From JAKPQD01 sp029572965 (GTDB taxonomy: Bacteria; Bacteroidota; Bacteroidia; Bacteroidales; DTGW01), in assembly GCA_035374585.1 (NCBI GenBank), contig DAOSPF010000006.1, positions 14,162 through 78,161 on the forward strand: a DNA stretch of 64,000 nucleotides. The letters are read 5' to 3'. Position 1 is the stretch's first letter, and every line of letters begins with the position of its first letter. Under the pieces are notes generated by a model. It did no database searches. It had not been told where the DNA came from and saw only the letters and a program-made list of their open reading frames with translations. A program made the position numbers and the translations under genes. Positions 53,022 to 62,429 of this stretch are shown here, piece after piece.

Positions 53022-55430
53022 ATGATGAAGGTCTTTTGGATATTTTTTTTCACTTTTGTTTTTGTTTTAAGCATTTTCGCCCAGGAAAAAAAGACCTTGG
53101 AAGCTTTAAAAATATCTAACCCATTAACCATTGATGGCATTTTAGATGAACCTTTTTACTCGCAAATAGCTCCGGCAAAGGATTTTGTCCAGCTCCAGCC
53201 ATACAACGGGAAACCTTCCTTTCAACCTACTGAGGTATATATTTTTTACGACCAGGATGCCGTGTATGTTGGGGCAATGCTTTATGACAGCAGTCCCGAC
53301 AGCATCTTTAATTACCTTTCGGAACGCGATAATATTGGAATGTCTGATTATTTTGGCATTTACCTTGACCCATACAACCAGGGACAGGTAGCTTATGGTT
53401 TTTTTATTACCCCTGCTGGCGTACAAACTGATTTGAAAGCTGTTAAAAGTGATTATGATTATGAAGACAGCAACTGGAATGCTGTTTGGGAAAGCATGAC
53501 CCGAATGACAGATAAAGGTTGGGCCCTGGAATTGCGGATACCTTATTCAGCCCTTCGTTTCTCGGGCTCTGTCGAAAATGTTTGGGGCCTGAATATGTTC
53601 CGAAATATCAGGCGTTATAGCTCAAACAACTCGTGGAATTTTGTTGACCGTAATGTAAATGGCTTTATCCATCAACAAGGACAACTTATTGGAATTAACG
53701 ATATTAAACCTCCTGTAAGATTATCGTTAAGCCCTTATGTGGCATCGTATTTTGAACGAAAGAAAGATGGAAAGGTTGATTTTCTTTACAAAGGGGGAAT
53801 GGATTTGAAATATGGAATTAGCGAAAGTGTTACCTTAGATATGATGCTTATACCTGATTTTGGCCAGGTACAATCGGATGACAAGAAGCTTAACCTTTCT
53901 CCGTATGAAATGTATTATGACGAAAAACGCCAGTTTTTTACCGAAGGTACCGAAATGTTTCAAAAGGGAAGCGTTTTCTATTCAAGGCGCATTGGGGCAA
54001 GCCCAAAGTTTAATGCTGAAGATATGAAGGAATCTAATGAGGTGGTAGATTTTAAACCTAATGAAACACAATTATATAATGCAACCAAGATCTCGGGCAG
54101 GTCAAAAAATGGATTTGGCATAGGCTTCCTTAATGCCGTTTCGGTTGAATCGCGTGCTACAATGAAAGATACTATTTCTGGAGAAACCCGCGATGTTGTG
54201 GTGCAACCTGTTACAAATTACAATGTTACTGTCATAGACCAATCTCTCAAAAATAACTCATATATAAGCCTTATCAATACTAATGTTAAGATGGCGGATA
54301 ATCCGTTTTATGCCAATGTTACGGCTACAGAATTTAATATCAGGGATAAATCCAAGACTTTTTCCCTTAAAGGAAAAGGTGGCCTTAGTGTCAGGGATAA
54401 TAGCTCTAAAGAAGATGGCTTCTTTACCAACCTCGGATTGGAAAAAAACAAAGGAAAGTGGCAATATGCAGTTACCCAGTATATCTATTCTGACAAATAT
54501 AACCCTAATGATTTAGGGTACCTGCAAAAAAATAACCAGATAATTAGTGAAGCCTGGGTGTATTTTCAGAATATAGAGCCTTTTGGGATTGTTCGTGAAT
54601 ACAATTGGAATTTGTGGTATGACTATGTTAGGGTTTTTAACCCTAATACTTTTTGTTACCATCAGGGTGGAGGCTATATGAATGTAACTTTTACCAATAA
54701 CTATTCTTTTAATTTTAATAGCGCTTTGGTTTCCGAACAGTTTAATTACGATGAGCCCCGCGTGAAAGGCCGTTTTTATCATACCCCCCCTTATTATTAC
54801 TACAATTTTAACTTAAATACAGATGACCGAAAACTTCTGAGTTTTTATTTTCACTACGGGCATACTGATGAGCCCTTTGACCAATATTTTGCAGATTTTG
54901 GCGATTTTCAGGCTAATATGCGTATCGGGCAACGGGCAAGTGTTTATTATGGGCTTGGGGTTAACCTTGTTGCCAATGTTCACGGTTATGTTGACCATTA
55001 TGCCAATGACGACTCTATTGTATTTGCCAGGCGTGATGTAAATACCATTACCAATGTGTTGTCTTGCTCGTATGTATTGAACAATAAAATGAGCGTAAAC
55101 TGTAGGGCCCGTCATTATTGGTCCGGGGCTAAAAATAAAATGTTTTATTTGTTGATGGATGATGGAAGTTTGGCTTTTAATCCTTCCTATACAAAAAACA
55201 AAGACAAAAATTACAACACGTTTACTGTTGATATGAACTTCCGGTGGATATTTGCCCCGGGCTCAGAGCTGGTGTTTGCCTGGAAATCATCATCTGATGT
55301 GGAAAACGAAATCGTACGTATGGACTATTTCGATAATTTAGGCAATTTGTGGAATGACCAGGCTAACAGTCTTTCACTGAAAGTGCTGTATTATATTGAT
55401 TATAATAGCCTGAAAAGAAAAAACAAGTAA
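53022..55430 (+). CDS. DUF5916 protein with N-terminal CBM9-like domain, outer-membrane barrel
   Basis: 802 residues from the ATG at 53022. Signal peptide (cleavage near SIFAQ-EKK), a family 9 carbohydrate-binding-like domain at about 20-220 (PLTIDGILDEPFYSQI, DQDAVYVGAMLYDSSP, ELRIPYSALRF), then the DUF5916 membrane-barrel region (ESVTLDMMLIPDFGQVQSDD, FFTEGTEMFQ, YSRRIG) to the C-terminus. Such proteins are common in Bacteroidota outer membranes. Ligand unknown. Confidence 0.88.
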   Translation: MMKVFWIFFFTFVFVLSIFAQEKKTLEALKISNPLTIDGILDEPFYSQIAPAKDFVQLQPYNGKPSFQPTEVYIFYDQDAVYVGAMLYDSSPDSIFNYLSERDNIGMSDYFGIYLDPYNQGQVAYGFFITPAGVQTDLKAVKSDYDYEDSNWNAVWESMTRMTDKGWALELRIPYSALRFSGSVENVWGLNMFRNIRRYSSNNSWNFVDRNVNGFIHQQGQLIGINDIKPPVRLSLSPYVASYFERKKDGKVDFLYKGGMDLKYGISESVTLDMMLIPDFGQVQSDDKKLNLSPYEMYYDEKRQFFTEGTEMFQKGSVFYSRRIGASPKFNAEDMKESNEVVDFKPNETQLYNATKISGRSKNGFGIGFLNAVSVESRATMKDTISGETRDVVVQPVTNYNVTVIDQSLKNNSYISLINTNVKMADNPFYANVTATEFNIRDKSKTFSLKGKGGLSVRDNSSKEDGFFTNLGLEKNKGKWQYAVTQYIYSDKYNPNDLGYLQKNNQIISEAWVYFQNIEPFGIVREYNWNLWYDYVRVFNPNTFCYHQGGGYMNVTFTNNYSFNFNSALVSEQFNYDEPRVKGRFYHTPPYYYYNFNLNTDDRKLLSFYFHYGHTDEPFDQYFADFGDFQANMRIGQRASVYYGLGVNLVANVHGYVDHYANDDSIVFARRDVNTITNVLSCSYVLNNKMSVNCRARHYWSGAKNKMFYLLMDDGSLAFNPSYTKNKDKNYNTFTVDMNFRWIFAPGSELVFAWKSSSDVENEIVRMDYFDNLGNLWNDQANSLSLKVLYYIDYNSLKRKNK

Positions 55431-55467
55431 TCAAATAAAGCTTAAATTTTAATTGTGTCATCTATCT

Positions 55468-56304
55468 TTATACATCTCTTGAAAAGAGATGTCTTTCCCC
55501 TCCTTTACAAGGAAGGGAAGGGGAGTTCCTCTGCCTTGTCACTTCAAAAGCTATAATAGCAGCCGAAACCGAAACGTTGAGCGAGTCTATCCGGCCATGC
55601 ATGGGGATGATAATGTTTTGGTCGGCCTTGGTAAGCCAAAATTGGCTTAATCCATAAGCTTCTGACCCAACAATAATGGCTGTGGGTTTTTTATAATCAA
55701 ATTCAGTATATGGCTTTGAAGAGTCAACCAAAGCTGCAGCATAAGATTTTATGCCTTTTTTCTTTAGCCACTGGTATGCTTGTTCGTTGGTACAAGCAAC
55801 CACCTGGTTTGTAAAAAGTGTACCTACACTTGACCTTACAGCGTTGGGGTTGAAAATATCGGTCTTTGGGTCGCAAACAATAACGGCATCTACACCGGCT
55901 GCATCGGCCGTACGTAATATTGCTCCAAGGTTTCCGGGTTTCTCTACTTGTTCGGCAATAAGGATAAAAGGATTTGCAGAAAGTTTAATATCGTCGAGAT
56001 AAAGTTCTTTCAGGTGAAAAATCGCAAGCAAACCGTTAGAATCTTCACGATAAGCTATTTTAGCAAAAACTTCGTTGGTTATTTCAATGATTTCAGTGTT
56101 TTTAGAGATATGTAGCGATTCAATATCAGCTCCTTTATTAGGATTAAAGAATAATGTTTTTAAAATATAGCCTTCTTCAAGGGCAAGCGATATTTCTTTC
56201 AGGCCTTCAACAATAAATACCTTTTGTTTTGCCCGCTCAGCATGTTTTTGCAAACGGACAACATCTTTTATTCTCTGGTTCTGAAGGCTGGTAATTTTTT
56301 CCAT
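55468..56304 (-). CDS. TrmH/SpoU-family RNA 2'-O-methyltransferase
   Basis: 278 residues. N-terminal substrate-binding domain (EKITSLQNQRIKDVVRLQKHAERAKQ, FIVEGLKEI) and SPOUT domain with the three motifs VEKPGNLGAILRTADAAG, IVGSEAYGLS and IPMHGRIDSLNVSVSAAI, which form the knotted SAM site. It methylates tRNA or rRNA ribose. The last ~20 residues (NSPSLPCKGGERHLFSRDV) come from a dispersed repeat plus a hairpin and are not part of the family. Confidence 0.93.
   Translation of the reverse strand: MEKITSLQNQRIKDVVRLQKHAERAKQKVFIVEGLKEISLALEEGYILKTLFFNPNKGADIESLHISKNTEIIEITNEVFAKIAYREDSNGLLAIFHLKELYLDDIKLSANPFILIAEQVEKPGNLGAILRTADAAGVDAVIVCDPKTDIFNPNAVRSSVGTLFTNQVVACTNEQAYQWLKKKGIKSYAAALVDSSKPYTEFDYKKPTAIIVGSEAYGLSQFWLTKADQNIIIPMHGRIDSLNVSVSAAIIAFEVTRQRNSPSLPCKGGERHLFSRDV
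55472..55530. repeat. Hairpin plus dispersed CCCCTCCTTTACAAGG repeat, copy D
   Basis: ACATCTCTT pairs with AAGAGATGT (3-base loop, 55472-55492), immediately followed by TTCCCCTCCTTTACAAGG and AAGGGAAGGGGAGTT (55495-55530). The repeat is inside the 3' end of the TrmH-type gene and encodes its tail. Confidence 0.75.
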
Positions 56305-56308
56305 TAGT

Positions 56309-56734
56309 TTATTTGCTTACTATATCATTAAACTCAGTAAACTTAGCAATGATAGTGTTGCCAACTTTACTTAATTCTAATATATCTTTATCTCCGGTAA
56401 TCAAGAAATCGGCTTTTGAATCAATGGCCAAAGAGATAAGGTAATTGTCTTTAGGGTCTCGGCAAAGATCCGTTTTGGTATTGATTTCAATGCATTCTGC
56501 TGATTCGTCAAGCAACTCAAAAAATTCCTCTATTTGGTCTTTCTTGAAAAACCTTCTAAGTTTTGTTTTTTTGAAAACTTCAGACAATTCTATTAATTGT
56601 TCTATGCAAGTAATGATACGAATGTTTTGATTTTCGATATGGTTTTGAAGCCCATTCAGGTTTTTGCCAATGAGGAATGAAATCCAGATGTTGGTATCGA
56701 TGATAATTTTAAAGGATTTGTTTGCCTTTTTCAT
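56309..56734 (-). CDS. PIN-domain toxin
   Basis: 141 residues of the PIN_3 type: IIIDTNIWISFLIG with the first catalytic Asp, RDPKDNYLISLAI with the middle acidic residues, and FLITGDKDIL with the last Asp. PIN toxins are Mg2+-dependent endoribonucleases. It overlaps the small upstream gene by 26 bases, typical of a toxin-antitoxin pair. Confidence 0.88.
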   Translation of the reverse strand: MKKANKSFKIIIDTNIWISFLIGKNLNGLQNHIENQNIRIITCIEQLIELSEVFKKTKLRRFFKKDQIEEFFELLDESAECIEINTKTDLCRDPKDNYLISLAIDSKADFLITGDKDILELSKVGNTIIAKFTEFNDIVSK

Positions 56735-56942
56735 ACCTGCTTTTTCTCACAGATTCCACTTCTTTTGTAATATCGTCTAATGTTAATTCAGAAGTTTTTG
56801 TTGATTTCAAAAGCTTGTTAAACCTTTTTAAGAATAAGGATTTTTTTAATTCATTAAAAATCTCCAATTTGTCTTTTTCATCCAAACGATTGATGATCTT
56901 AATGAATTGGGTTTTATCTAATTCGATATTGACTGTCCTCAT
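56709..56942 (-). CDS. Antitoxin of the PIN toxin pair
   Basis: 77 residues from the ATG at 56942. Helical and charged, with an N-terminal strand (RTVNIELDKTQFIKIINRL) and a C-terminal ITKEVESVRKSRYEKGKQ that probably wraps the toxin. No Phd, RHH or SpoVT fold is obvious. It overlaps the toxin gene by 26 bases and has a -7 box at 56961-56968, which excludes an earlier ATG at 56963. Confidence 0.75.
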   Translation of the reverse strand: MRTVNIELDKTQFIKIINRLDEKDKLEIFNELKKSLFLKRFNKLLKSTKTSELTLDDITKEVESVRKSRYEKGKQIL

Positions 56943-56960
56943 TTTTAATAAATTATGATT

Positions 56961-56968
56961 CAAAAGTA
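56961..56968 (-). promoter_or_regulatory. -7 box of the toxin-antitoxin operon
   Basis: TACTTTTG on the minus strand, an exact TAnnTTTG match, 18 bases before the antitoxin start codon. Confidence 0.55.
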
Positions 56969-57001
56969 ATACAATATTTACTATTTATTGATATCTGGAC
57001 A

Positions 57002-57035
57002 TAAAAAAACCTAACAGGTTTTCACACCTGTTAGG
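57002..57035 (-). terminator. Terminator of fabD
   Basis: CCTAACAGG (57010-57018) pairs perfectly with CCTGTTAGG (57027-57035); A-run on the plus strand gives T-run on the minus strand. 18 bases after the fabD stop codon. Confidence 0.9.
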
Positions 57036-57052
57036 TCTGTATTACTTTATAA

Positions 57053-57931
57053 TTAAGCGCTAGCTACGTTAGCGTCTTTGTTAATCTTTTTGATTAAGCC
57101 TTGCAGCACTTTGCCTGGGCCAACTTCAACAAAATCGGTAGCTCCGTCAGCTATCATTTGTTGAACAGTTTGTGTCCATTTTACAGGGGCTGTAAGCTGG
57201 GCTACTAAGTTTTTCTTGATTTCAGATGGGTCTGAAACGGCTGATGCTGTTACATTTTGATAAACAGGGCAAATAGGTTTTGCAAATGGTGTGGCTTCAA
57301 TAGCTGCAGCCAATTCCTGACGTGCAGGTTCCATCAATGGAGAATGGAATGCACCGCCAACAGGAAGTTTCAAAGCACGCTTTGCTCCTTTGGCTGTCAG
57401 AATCTCAATAGCTTTATCAATACCTGCCACTGAACCCGAAATAACAAGCTGCCCAGGGCTATTGTAGTTGGCAGCTACTACTACATCGCTGATTGATTTG
57501 CAAACTTCTTCTACTACAGCATCTTCAAGGCCTAAGATAGCTGCCATAGTTGAAGGTTCAGCTTCGCAAGCTTTTTGCATTGCCATTGCTCTTTTTGATA
57601 CCAGTACTAAGCCATCTTCAAATGAAAGTGTTTTGTTTGCTACTAAAGCAGAGAACTCGCCAAGGGAGTGGCCTGCAACCATATCTGGTTGGAAGCTTTC
57701 GCCCAATGTTTTGGCTAATATTACAGAATGTAAGAAAATAGCAGGTTGTGTAACTTTGGTTTGTTTCAATTCTTCGTCTGTTCCTGAAAACATGATGTCT
57801 GTAATACGGAAACCAAGAATAGAATTGGCTTTTTCAAATAATTCTTTGGCTAAGGCCGAATTGTCGTACAAATCTTTGCCCATTCCAATGAATTGGGCAC
57901 CTTGACCGGGAAATACATAAGCTTTTTTCAT
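57053..57931 (-). CDS. fabD: Malonyl-CoA:ACP transacylase FabD
   Basis: 292 residues from the ATG at 57931 (MKKAYVFPGQGAQ); the frame is open upstream but without sense. Nucleophile Ser in AGHSLGEFSALV, the Gln of PGQGAQ, and the catalytic His in GGAFHSPLMEPA are visible. It loads malonyl groups onto acyl carrier protein for fatty acid synthesis. Single-gene unit with promoter at 57996 and terminator at 57002. Confidence 0.96.
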   Translation of the reverse strand: MKKAYVFPGQGAQFIGMGKDLYDNSALAKELFEKANSILGFRITDIMFSGTDEELKQTKVTQPAIFLHSVILAKTLGESFQPDMVAGHSLGEFSALVANKTLSFEDGLVLVSKRAMAMQKACEAEPSTMAAILGLEDAVVEEVCKSISDVVVAANYNSPGQLVISGSVAGIDKAIEILTAKGAKRALKLPVGGAFHSPLMEPARQELAAAIEATPFAKPICPVYQNVTASAVSDPSEIKKNLVAQLTAPVKWTQTVQQMIADGATDFVEVGPGKVLQGLIKKINKDANVASA

Positions 57932-57995
57932 ATTATTATTTAATTTTAATAGTCTGACTGGCAGGTTAGTTGCCAGCAAATGAATTTTAAAGCTG

Positions 57996-58003
57996 CAAAT
58001 GTA
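57996..58003 (-). promoter_or_regulatory. -7 box of fabD
   Basis: TACATTTG on the minus strand, an exact TAnnTTTG match. The leader contains CTGGCA/TGCCAG (57958-57976), a small hairpin. Confidence 0.6.
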
Positions 58004-58086
58004 AGTGCTTTCGTTTTATTGACGAAAAATAAAAAGCTATTTTTCTCTGGCTTTGTTTGTAAAATATTGATTATAAATATTTAGCG

Positions 58087-59280
58087 CTAATACAACATGC
58101 CAAACAACCATAGCGGAATCTTGTTGTAAGCTCCAATTTCTATGTCTTCCGAAACGATAAACGCATTTTCTAAATCTTTTATTTGCCGATTATCTTTTGT
58201 TTTTCCACCAACTTCAAATGTCCATTTATCATCTACCAGATAATCGCCTTTGACAGGCAGTTTTATGGTATGGGCATTTTTAAGCTGATTAAGGAAAAAG
58301 GTTTCCCTGAGTGTTCCTTTGTCTGGCTGCGTCTCGCTGAGCAACCATGATATGTTGGTGTTCTCAAGGTATATTTTATCTGGCTTTTGTAATATACCTG
58401 GTGTAACTCCTGCATTGAAAAGCGTTTGTATTATCTGCGCTTTCTCAAGATAATGCAGGTAGTTGATAAGGGTGTTGCGGTGTATCCCAATCTTTTCGCT
58501 CAACTTTACAATGTTTGGCTTGAAAGGTACGCTCATGGCCAATACATAAAGCAGTTGCTTTATTTTCGGTATGTTTTTCGCGTCAAAACCATCGATAAAG
58601 TTCAGGTCTGTTTCTAAAGTGAGGTTTAGCGACTGTTCCAAACGAAGATAGTACACGTTTTTGTTCTCTATGAAGTAAGGATAGTAACCCGTTTTCAGGT
58701 ATTCGTCCCAGAAAGCCAATGGTTTTATTTTCTGGCAAATGTCTATGGCTATTTCAGTATGCCTGGCCAGGATTTCTTTAAACTGAATTGGTTCAAACTC
58801 CATGTTGGTATTGAGTATGAGATATTCTCTGAATGAAAGGCCTTGCAGTTTATAAACTACAGCCCTGCGGCTCAGGTCAACGTCTTGTTTTAAGATGTCG
58901 ATGATGGACGAACCTGTAAAAACGATTTTCATGTCTGGGAAAAGGTCGTATATGTTCTTTATTTCCCTTGCCCATCCTGTATATTTGTGTACTTCGTCTA
59001 TGTAAACGGCTTTGCCACCCCGCGAACGGAAGGTTTCAACAAAGTCTATCAACGTGTGGCTTGAAAAGTATAAATCGTCGAGGGTGATGTATATAGCTTC
59101 GTCTGAAAGTCCGTATTTTTCTTTTAAGTGTTGAATGACCAGCGTGGTTTTGCCTGTTCCTCTTGCCCCTACAACGCCAATAAGCCGCCAGTCCCATTCT
59201 ACCCTGGTCATCAGGTAGCGGGTCAATGGTGGTTTTGTGGTGCTAACCAGCCAATCTGAACGCCTTTTTAACGATTCCAT
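58087..59280 (-). CDS. AAA+ ATPase with DUF4143 domain
   Basis: 397 residues. Walker A VVGARGTGKTTLV, Walker B AVYIDEVHKY, sensor IVFTGSSIIDI; DUF4143 part with winged helix (KLSEKIGIHRNTLINYLHYLEKAQII) and an FEVGGKTKDN-type C-terminal nuclease-like strand. Similar in plan to 16036-17178 but divergent. Physiological role unknown. A -7 box is at 59299. Confidence 0.85.
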   Translation of the reverse strand: MESLKRRSDWLVSTTKPPLTRYLMTRVEWDWRLIGVVGARGTGKTTLVIQHLKEKYGLSDEAIYITLDDLYFSSHTLIDFVETFRSRGGKAVYIDEVHKYTGWAREIKNIYDLFPDMKIVFTGSSIIDILKQDVDLSRRAVVYKLQGLSFREYLILNTNMEFEPIQFKEILARHTEIAIDICQKIKPLAFWDEYLKTGYYPYFIENKNVYYLRLEQSLNLTLETDLNFIDGFDAKNIPKIKQLLYVLAMSVPFKPNIVKLSEKIGIHRNTLINYLHYLEKAQIIQTLFNAGVTPGILQKPDKIYLENTNISWLLSETQPDKGTLRETFFLNQLKNAHTIKLPVKGDYLVDDKWTFEVGGKTKDNRQIKDLENAFIVSEDIEIGAYNKIPLWLFGMLY

Positions 59281-59298
59281 TTGCCCTATTTTGAACTA

Positions 59299-59306
59299 CA
59301 AATGTA
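59299..59306 (-). promoter_or_regulatory. -7 box of the DUF4143 ATPase gene
   Basis: TACATTTG on the minus strand, an exact TAnnTTTG match, 18 bases before the start codon at 59280. Confidence 0.5.
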
Positions 59307-59457
59307 ATATTGTTTAATTTAATAAGCAATTAATTTATATAAAATATAATATAAACAGCAAAATAATATAAAAATGCTGAAATAAAACAGCAAAATGTAA
59401 TTTTTTAACATAAAATATTGAATGATAAGTTTTTAAAAGTTAATAAATGAAAATGTT

Positions 59458-61974
59458 TTAAAACGGAGGCTCATAATCTTCCTCAAAAATAGCTTCGCTG
59501 GTATATTCAAGATGCTTCAAAACCATGCGCAACTGGCCATACGAAACGGCATCTCCAAGTTTTTCTTTTGCAGGTGTGAGTTCCTTTCGACGAGCATGTT
59601 TAAAGTAAGTGATGATAAGGTTTAGAATAGGTTGTTCTACTAAAGCTTCAATTTTTAAAGTACCATTGCCAACAAAATGTGCCAGATGCCCTTCTATGGT
59701 AGTTATAGCCATGGAGCGTTCTTTGGCAATATCTTCAATGCTTTTTCCTGATTGGAACATCTCCAGGGTCAACTTTTTTGAGTCTGGCTTCTTGATGCTT
59801 TGCAGCTGTTTGTCAAATGAATCGGGAGTTGTTTTTATACTAATGTCCTGTTCTTTGGCAAAAGCATAAATTATATCTAATATTTCTCCTCCAAAAGCGG
59901 CTATTTTGTTGATGGTTAATCCGTCAATGTCTTTTAAATCTTTTGCACATAATGGAAGTTTATTAGCAATGTCCGCTAATATCTTAGTTTTAAGAATTGA
60001 TGTTTCAGCTCTTCCTGATTCTTCTGCTTTTTCAGTTCTCCATTTTTTCAAACGGCCAAACAATTTGCTATGTTTGATAAAGCCATTGCCCGAATCTTCT
60101 AAAACTTTTTTACTTCCAAATTCAACATCAAGCATGATGCGGGCTTTGTTATGCAGGTATTTTGAAATACTGAAATTGTTTGCTGTTAATTCCAAGAGTT
60201 TCCGCTTTTGTATAACTTTTTGGCAAAGCTTTTCAAATGAGCTTTTAAGGGAGTTACGTACAGCTTTATTGTCAGTTTCTATCTGGATATTTTTGCAGTG
60301 TTCCCATATTTGTTGGTCTATGTTGTCTTTGAAATACTGACAGCCTTTTTTGATGCGGTCTTGAATGGTTTCGCTCGTTTCTAAATCCTCTGTATCCGCA
60401 GATAATTGCTGCAATTGCACCACAAACTTATCGCAAACAGGGGTAAATTGGTCGTTGATACTTTTTAGCATTTGCGAAAAGGTAAGGTTGAGGTTTCCGG
60501 CAAGGATGTTGGCATTCTCTCTCGATATCTTGATGCATGGGTAAAGAAGCTTTGCTATCTCTTTGAAGTCAAACAAATCTTGTAGTAGATGGATTTGATA
60601 TTTTTTTTTTGCTTGTATAAAGCTGTCTATAGTTGGAGATAGGCTTGGTATTTTCCTATTGTACTGTGATATATGGTATTCGGTGACTAAAGAACCTCTG
60701 TTTACAGGCGAACTAAGTACTATCCCTTCTAAGGTACGGCAACGACTGAGGGCTACATATACTTGTCCGTGCGAAAAGGCATCCTGGGCGTCAATAATAA
60801 CGTTGTCAAATGTTAGCCCCTGGCTTTTGTGTATGGTAATAGCCCAGGCCAGTCGCAACGGAAATTGTGTGAAAAGCCCTATTTCTTCTTCATAAATTTC
60901 TTTGGTCTCTTGATTGATAGAGTATTTAAAGTTTTGCCATTTTTGACGGTTTACTTTTATTGGTTCTTGATCATTTGGGCACTGAACTTCAATAATATCC
61001 TCGTCTATAGAAATGACAATGCCTATTTTGCCATTAAAATAACGTTTCTCAAAAGATATATCATTCTTTATGAACATTACTTGTGCGCCAACTTTCAAGG
61101 TAAGCTCAAAATCTGCAGGGTAGGCATAATCTGGAAATTCTCCTTCTACTTTTGCAGTGAATATGTGTGGTTCGAGCTTAATTTGGTTGAGCTTTTTCCA
61201 GTTTAACGTGTTGGCTTTTTCGTTGTGGGTGGTCAGAGTGATATAACCATCGTTGTCATCAGGCTCAAATCCTCTGATGTAGCGCGTGGATAGATGGTCA
61301 AGCGCTTCTTTGTCAAGGTTGTTGTCCCGTATTTTGTTGAGGATGTTGATAAACACTTCGTCAGATTGACGGTAGATGTGCTGTAACTCAATGCATACAT
61401 AGTCTGTTTGTTGCAAAGCCAAGCTGTCAAAAAAGAAAGGCGAATTGTAATAAGGACGCAGCAAATCCCATTCATCGCGTTTTACTACGGGCGGTAATTG
61501 CTGCAAATCTCCAATCAGGAGCAATTGTACATTGCCAAAAGGTTCGTCGCTATGTCTTATCTGGCGTAAGGCCTGGTCAATGGCATCCAGCAGATCGGCA
61601 CGTACCATGCTTATCTCGTCAATAACCAGCAAATCTAAGCTTCGGATGATGGATAATTTTTCCTGGCTAAATTTAAAGGAGCGTTCGTTGCTACCAGTGA
61701 TAAAACCATTTGTAATATCTTGTCTTGCTGGTGTCCATGGCCCAAAAGGCAGTTGAAAAAAGGAATGTATTGTTACTCCGCCTGCATTGATAGCTGCAAC
61801 ACCTGTTGGGGCTACTACTACCATCCTTTTGGGCGATTCGTTGCGCAAGTGTCGCAGAAAGGTTGTCTTTCCTGTTCCTGCCTTTCCGGTCAAAAATACA
61901 TTTTTCTTGGTGGACGATAAGTATTTGAAAGCCAGGTCTATTTGGGGGTTGTCCGAAGATAGCATGTGCTGCAT
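59458..61974 (-). CDS. PIF1-like helicase with HRDC and helix-turn-helix domains
   Basis: 838 residues. SF1B helicase core of PIF1/RecD type: Walker A LTGKAGTGKTTFLRHL, APTGVAAINAGG, VIDEISMVRADLL, QLLLIGDLQQLPPV, ITIHKSQGLTFD and YVALSRCR. After a linker comes an HRDC domain (about 640-725; LPLCAKDLKDIDGLTINKIAAFG) and a C-terminal winged-helix/HTH_40 segment (MFQSGKSIEDIAKERSMAITTIEGHLAHFV). It probably unwinds structured DNA such as G-quadruplexes or stalled forks. The domain combination is known from Bacteroidota. Confidence 0.92.
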   Translation of the reverse strand: MQHMLSSDNPQIDLAFKYLSSTKKNVFLTGKAGTGKTTFLRHLRNESPKRMVVVAPTGVAAINAGGVTIHSFFQLPFGPWTPARQDITNGFITGSNERSFKFSQEKLSIIRSLDLLVIDEISMVRADLLDAIDQALRQIRHSDEPFGNVQLLLIGDLQQLPPVVKRDEWDLLRPYYNSPFFFDSLALQQTDYVCIELQHIYRQSDEVFINILNKIRDNNLDKEALDHLSTRYIRGFEPDDNDGYITLTTHNEKANTLNWKKLNQIKLEPHIFTAKVEGEFPDYAYPADFELTLKVGAQVMFIKNDISFEKRYFNGKIGIVISIDEDIIEVQCPNDQEPIKVNRQKWQNFKYSINQETKEIYEEEIGLFTQFPLRLAWAITIHKSQGLTFDNVIIDAQDAFSHGQVYVALSRCRTLEGIVLSSPVNRGSLVTEYHISQYNRKIPSLSPTIDSFIQAKKKYQIHLLQDLFDFKEIAKLLYPCIKISRENANILAGNLNLTFSQMLKSINDQFTPVCDKFVVQLQQLSADTEDLETSETIQDRIKKGCQYFKDNIDQQIWEHCKNIQIETDNKAVRNSLKSSFEKLCQKVIQKRKLLELTANNFSISKYLHNKARIMLDVEFGSKKVLEDSGNGFIKHSKLFGRLKKWRTEKAEESGRAETSILKTKILADIANKLPLCAKDLKDIDGLTINKIAAFGGEILDIIYAFAKEQDISIKTTPDSFDKQLQSIKKPDSKKLTLEMFQSGKSIEDIAKERSMAITTIEGHLAHFVGNGTLKIEALVEQPILNLIITYFKHARRKELTPAKEKLGDAVSYGQLRMVLKHLEYTSEAIFEEDYEPPF

Positions 61975-61985
61975 TTTAATGTGTA

Positions 61986-62429
61986 TTATTTCGAAATCAA
62001 GTTTTCTAAATCATCGATATCTTTATGTCTGCCAGATGCTTTTTTGTTAAGAATAAGGTCTGAAGTAGAAATGAAAGGGATTTTAATGTTATCAATGTTG
62101 AAATATTCTTTTCTGGTATAGCATTCAGAGAACTTGACACCATCAATGTCGTTTAAAATATCAATCCTAAGCGGAGGATAACCAAGTTGTACTACATTTC
62201 CATCTTTCAGGAAATCGTCAGACGTGAGGTTTAATGAGGAGAATCCAAAGTCTTTTAAAACTTCAATTATAAGTATTGAATTTTCTTGGGTTTTATTAAT
62301 CCAGATGTCCAAATCGCCGGTATATCTTGGGTAGCCATGTATAGTTACGGCATATCCTCCTACTACAAGATATTCAACTTTTTTTTCGTTCAATAATTGT
62401 ATAAACTCTTTGAAATCTTGGCTGAACAT
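61986..62429 (-). CDS. Nucleotidyltransferase-fold protein (AbiEii/MNT-like)
   Basis: 147 residues with the polymerase-beta-type motif VVGGYAVTIHGYPRYTGDLDIWI (G-G ... D-x-D) and a downstream LRIDILNDIDG that may supply the third carboxylate, as in DUF6036/AbiEii-type toxins. It overlaps a small gene at 62374 by 56 bases. The pair may be a toxin-antitoxin or RNA-modifying module. Confidence 0.82.
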   Translation of the reverse strand: MFSQDFKEFIQLLNEKKVEYLVVGGYAVTIHGYPRYTGDLDIWINKTQENSILIIEVLKDFGFSSLNLTSDDFLKDGNVVQLGYPPLRIDILNDIDGVKFSECYTRKEYFNIDNIKIPFISTSDLILNKKASGRHKDIDDLENLISK

